Source: Dipteris shenzhenensis (Eukaryota; Polypodiophyta; Polypodiopsida; Gleicheniales). Taken from it: a stretch of DNA of 64,000 nucleotides. Where the stretch lies: assembly GCA_047967505.1 (NCBI GenBank), contig CM106541.1; one strand, given 5' to 3'. Of this stretch, positions 49,401 to 55,400 are shown piece by piece. The translations under genes and the position numbers were made by a program. The notes below the pieces were generated by a model. The model was not told the DNA's origin. It was given only the letters and a program-made list of their open reading frames with translations, and made no database searches. Positions within the stretch are counted from its first letter, which is position 1. The number at the start of each line of letters is the position of its first letter.

Positions 49401-52400
49401 CCAAAAGAAATAAGAAATCTGATATTTCCTGTAAGAATGCCAAATCTATGCCAAAGGCATTTCTGTACGTATGGAGATATACAATTCCCAAAGCCAGCTG
49501 CTTCACGACGTCGATAACTGCATCCCTCACAGAGACTTAGGGAGCAATAGCGACAAATTTTGGACATGGGAAAGGGTACAAGGAATCCTAGCTGTGCCTG
49601 TGCAAAGTTCAAATTACTCAATGATGACACACTACAAGAATATCTTCTAATACATGTTCCTTTATCGAGGTTTTTTTCAATGAATCCTTTAGATTCCCCA
49701 CCAAGGTATTCTTCTATATGATATAACCTAACTTGGTCTCATAAACCTTCTTGGCCTCCCACCGTCATTAATAGACCTCGCTCTCTAGCCCCCCCCCCCC
49801 TCTCTCTCTCTCTCTCTACAAGATCATTGGACCACATTCTCACGCTCAGATGTATCATCAAGGAGGCGAGGGCACCGAAGCAGAGGGTTTATTGTTGCTT
49901 TGTGGATTTTTGCAAGGCATTTGACACGGTTCCGAGAGCCCGCCTCATACAATGCCTACAGGATTTGGGTTACGACTAGGAGATCATTTGGGTTGTCATG
50001 GCACTTTATGAGCGAGTTTCAGGCAGAGTCCGGATAGGATCTAGATGGACAGACGAGATCATGAGCATTATCGGGATCAAACAAGGGTGTCCGTTATCTG
50101 TTTGACCTCTACATTGACGAGCTTGAGACAGTGATGCAGACATAGGGGGGGTAGGTTGCTCTCTCGCGGGCATGCTGATCCAGATTTTGCTTTACGCAAA
50201 TGACGTGGCTCTCTTGTCTTCCTCAGCAGAGGGGCTCCAGAGACACCTTGACACACTACAGTCCTTTTGTGAGTCTCATGATTTGAAGGTCAACTTGGGT
50301 AAAACCAAGGTTATGATCTTCAATACGTCTCGAGCCGTCATGCGCCAAGAGCAATTCACATTTGATGGGTCCCCTCTTGAGGTAGTTTCATCATACACTT
50401 ATCTTGGGGTCGTCTTTTCCGGACCCATCTTCACTATGAGACCTGCGATGCATGCACGTCTAAGTAGAGGATATGCTTCATTGGCTAGACTAGAGAGGCA
50501 GTGCTTCCGCTCTCACTTTCAACAAGGGTTGCTTTTTGACTCCCTGGTCCGCCCAGCAGGGATGTATGGCAGTCCATGCTGGGGGCCAAACTTGTCGGAT
50601 ACAAATTGGGTCAGGGTGGAGCGGCTACAGGTTCTCATGTTATCATGGATGATCTGTGGTATGCCATCCGTTCCTCACCAGATCATTCGGGCGGAGTTTG
50701 GGTCACCCCCATTACAGCTAGATGCTGCATTTCAGGTCATCGCCTATCTGTACCGAGTCAGGGTATATGGGGATTACACCTCTGGGCGTAGCAGGATACC
50801 ATGGCTAGCACTGTCCTCTTCTATGGCACTAGCAGCAGGGAGAGACCAAAGGTACTGGTATGCACGCACAGAGAGATGGTTTGAGGGACTAGGGCTCCAC
50901 ATGGACAAACTACCTCCATTCCAGTACAACATGGATGCTCCGTTCTCTCCCCTCCTATCACACGAGGTCAACCAGATTATCCGTGAGGATCTACTACAGC
51001 TACACACATTCTGGACTTGGTTGGGCCCAAGTGATCTTCCAGTGAAGCTGGGCTTCTACAAAGATCACTTCTTACATATCACAACAGAGGGTTTCATTGA
51101 TCCACCAGGATACACGCATATTCACCTACCCCTCGCTGAGGATCTCTCTTGGGCAGCTCCGGGTCTCTTCACACAAACTTCGTATCGAGAGCGGCAGAGC
51201 AGAGCGGTTACCCAGGGAGAGGCGCATTTGCACACTGTGTGACATGCAGGAGGTTGAGACAGAGGAGCATTTCATCTTCAGGTGTCCTGTTTACCATGAG
51301 ATCCAAGGGCGCTTCTACTGCCTCTTCAGAGATAGTTATGGGGTGTTGGCCCGTTTCCTCTCCTACCCAGACCAGCATTCCATGGCGGTATGATTCTTTC
51401 GCTCAGATTTGCCATTCTGTTGAGGTGTAAGCCTCACTGTAAGCTGATGCATAATGCCTTTTTCTTTCAGAAATGTCTCAAATTCATGAGACATATCCCC
51501 CCCCTCAATCTGTGCGAAGTGTCTGCACCTTGAGTCCTATCTCATTCTCAACCATAGGCACAAAGTGTTTGAAATGCATAAACACTTCTGATTTTGCTTT
51601 GAGACCATAGACCCAAGTGTAGTTGGTAAAGTCATCTATGAATGTAACAAAACAGAGATAACCCCCAAAAGCAGGTGTCCTCATGGGACTGCACACATCT
51701 CTGTGAATAAGCTGCAATTTTCTTGTAGCTTTTACTGCACCATCTTTTTTTAAGGGAAGCCTATGCATTTTGCCAAGAATGCAACCTTCACATGCATAAG
51801 GAGGAGGCGACTCCAAAGGAGGTAATGCATCAACCATATCATGCCTCTGAAGTGTCATTAAGCTGCCATAGCTCATGTGCCCATACATGACATGCCATAA
51901 CTCCGCATTCTGCATCGCAGCAGTGGGAGTGCTAACTGATAATGCAAGATGGGATCTTTTTTCATATAGATCAAGCTGAAAAAGACCCCGATACAAAGTG
52001 CCAGACAACCTCAAAGCATAGTCATTTTCTTTGTCTCTGACTGCTCTCTGTCTGCACACTTGTCATCATCAAAAACAACCTGAAATCCTCCTCTATTGAG
52101 TGAGGACACTGAAAGCAAAATTTTCTTTCTACCTCGCACATAGAGTACATCTGAAATTCTGAAATATGTGCCATCAGTGGATGTGAGAATAATATCTCCC
52201 ACTCCACACACTGAATAAGAAGAATTATTTGCACAAGTTACCTTCTTCTTGATGGGTGAAGAATGCAGAGTCACAAACAAACTTTTCTTGGAAGTTATGT
52301 GCTTTGAAGCACCACTGTCAAAATACCAAGTATGAAGTGTCTCATCAACACTAAAGGAGCATTCATCCTTTGAAGGATCATAGCTGCAAGTCAAGAAAGC

Positions 52401-55400
52401 ATATGGGTCATCATCATGAGTGGCTGTAATATCAGAGCTACCCACTGAAAAATCTGAAGTGCAAGACAGAAAGGCATAGTGCTCTTCAACCAAATTGGCT
52501 GCAACATCTCCTCCATCATGAGAATGTGGAACTGATGCATTTGATACAGCCATACCGGAATCCCTTTTCTTCTCTTTGGCTATGCGCTTTTTGCACTCTC
52601 CAATATACTGACCTGGCTTTTTGCAATAATGACAGATGCCCTTCTTTTTCTGCTTATTTGTATCACCCTTTGCCTTATAAGAAGGCTGTCCAGAATCAGC
52701 TTTATGCTGATGTGTGGGCTGATTAGCATGTGGCTTTTGCTGCCCTTTACCCTTGGGCTTGAACTTGGAGAGCATAGCATGCTCGCCAACCCAGGTTGCC
52801 ATATTTCTGCGAGTTTGTTCCTCCTGCAACAGAAGTCCTACCAACTCGTGAAAGGAGAGAGGATTGCTGCCCCCCCTCAATGACAAATTCAGCGAGGTGT
52901 GAAAACCGAGATAGGACTCAGGAAGAGAGTTCACAGTGGTGGTGATCATCTCTGAATCCGGAATGACTTCATCAATATTCAGCAATTGTTCCCTGAGGTC
53001 CTGAAGCTTTGTGAGGTGAGAATTCATGGAATCTCCCTCCTCCATATGTGTATGGGAAAGTTCTCGCTTCAGAAAGGAAACCCTGGCATCATTTCTTGCT
53101 GCAAACATACTCTCTAGTATTTCCCAAGCTGCCATAGATGTCTTGCATGACCGAATATGAGGTATAATGAACCTCTTGACAGAAAGAGAAATTACTGAAA
53201 GAGCTTGTGCATCTCTAGAGTCCCATCTTTTCTGTTTTGCTATGGGAGCTCCTGGAGCGGCTGCTCCAACCACCTGTGCTGCATTTATACCTCTACCCCT
53301 GCCTCCAGCTGTAGGAGTGACGGGTGTAGTAGCTGTATCTGGTCTTGCTTCATCTCCATTGACATAATCCCAAAGATGTCTGCCAACCAAGATATTGCGA
53401 ACCATGAAACTCCACAAGGAGTAGTTGGTGCCATCCAACTTATCCTCCTGTGTGAGAACCCCGAACACCTCATTGGAGTTGTTCTGAGCCATTTATAGTA
53501 TATACCAGATAATATCAAAAAATACAGCAGACTGACCAAGTGAAATCCCTTCCTGGGATATAAAATGCACAAGTAAAATCTGCAAAGAAAAATCTGCCCA
53601 TAGTGACAAATATTGTCACAGCCTGTGAAAGGCTCAGAATGCACTTCAATTTGTCCTGCAAATGCTCTCAAAAACTTCCAAAAAACACTGTAGAATTTGC
53701 CGATGTCTGCAATGTCACTCAAAATGAGTCCAAAATTGCCTGCAATAGTCCCAAAATGCTTTTACACTGCCAAATTGCATCCGAATGCCAAAAGCCCCAA
53801 TTTCTTCAGGGAAATTGCATCCAAAAGAGGGCAAATTGCTTGAAAGCCCCAAAATTCAAGAAATTACTGTGTAAAGCAAAAATCCCCAAATTTTTGCAAG
53901 AAATTGCAACTCAAAAGGGGCAAATTGATTGAAAGCCCCAATTTGCAATTTATCTGCAAAAGGAGTAAATTCTACTGCCAATGTGCTCAAATGTGACTCA
54001 AACTGGGTCCAAAAAGCCTGCAAAGCTCCCAAATTGCTCTTCTTATGCAAAATTGTAATCCAATTGCAAAAGCCTCAATTTCTTGCCAGAAATTGCAACC
54101 AGAAGAGGGCAGATTGACTAAAAGCCCCAACTGATTGCAATGCAAGTCCAAAATCCCCAGACTCTTGACAAATCTGCAATCTGCCTACAATACTTGTCCA
54201 AGAATGTACAAAAGCCCCAGATTTTTGTCCCAAAGACTGCAATGTGCCTGCTAAATATTACTTGCTGTAAAAATAGAAGTACCTACACCTTGTGTCTGAT
54301 GGTGGCTATACGGATAGCAACGCAGTACAAATGTACGGACTAACTGCCTGCAGTTGGAACGGGAGTGGCCTGCGTAACTTTGTACGGATGTACGGTTATC
54401 CTTCCTACGTAGTACGGGCACGTACGGACGGTAGTACATCGAACAGCTTTGAAGCTGTGTACTACCAAGCAGCCAACATGCTGTGCATTCAGCCAAATGG
54501 CTCACAGCACGGACGAGCAGTAGGTACAGACAATCGGCGCAGATCTATACGGAGATACCTGTACAGAGCAGGTGGTATGGCGCAGGTACAGCGGGTGTAC
54601 GACGAATGTACAGCCAGCAAACTCCAAATCCGTACAACGTACAGACATTGTACGGCTGTTCGCGGGCATTGTACGACAATCTCTCGCATGACTATACGGA
54701 CAGTCAGTGCAGGTACGAACTGGCGCAGGAGTACCATACAGACTGTACGGACAATCAACACAAGTACGGACTGCTGCTGTACGGAGGTACGGATGGCAAA
54801 TTGGCGCTGGGTGTAACGGGCTGGGAGCTGGGAGCGAGGGGCTAGGCCGAAAACTAGGAGCAGGGTCTTGCTGCACTGATACCAAATGTGAGAGAGGAGA
54901 GTGAGAGAGCAAGAGAGCTGAACGTAACGTTGCAATAGATGAAGTGAGTAATACAAGAAGTGGGATAGGTTTTGTCGAAGTGACAAAACCTTATCCTTCA
55001 CTAACCGTAGTTAGTGAACTAACTATGGTTAAGAGAAAAAACCTCTAAATGAGGGAAAAGTGCCCCTAACCTACTTATTACATTACATTGGTCACTGCTA
55101 GAATATAATAATAATTCTAACAGGAAAAGTACCAATACAAACTAGAGCTTATGGAAGAAACTTACAAACAAACTAACTAACCAGTTTGGTCAAAGTTCTT
55201 GTATTTCATATTCTCCATATCAATGTTCCATTCACAGTGTTTTTGCACCCAAATTAAAGGTACGCAAGATATAGCTCCAAGGAGTCCAACTCAGAGGATA
55301 AGATGGAAGGAGTGGCCTTTGGTCTTTGTCTTGGTGCTAATCGGGAGGAGTTAGGAGGGAACAAGGTGGTGCTACAAGAAGATCATGTTGAGACACTTCA

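Larger units (their letters stand above)
51500..55122 (-). mobile_element. Ty1/copia element, 3'-truncated after integrase, 5' LTR present
   Basis: Minus strand, sense to REV3. 5' LTR 55122-54887, PBS just inside, a 1.4-kb leader, gag-protease (53492-52011) and integrase start (52059-51505). RT, RNase H and the 3' LTR are missing; the element stops at LINE E near 51,480. A relic of a similar gag lies at 62.3 kb. Confidence 0.88.

Noticed and set aside
54292-54912. Open frames of 120-174 codons on both strands
   Set aside because: They lie in the GTAC-rich copia leader; repeated Arg/Tyr/Thr codons come from the GTACGG repeats, with no domain.
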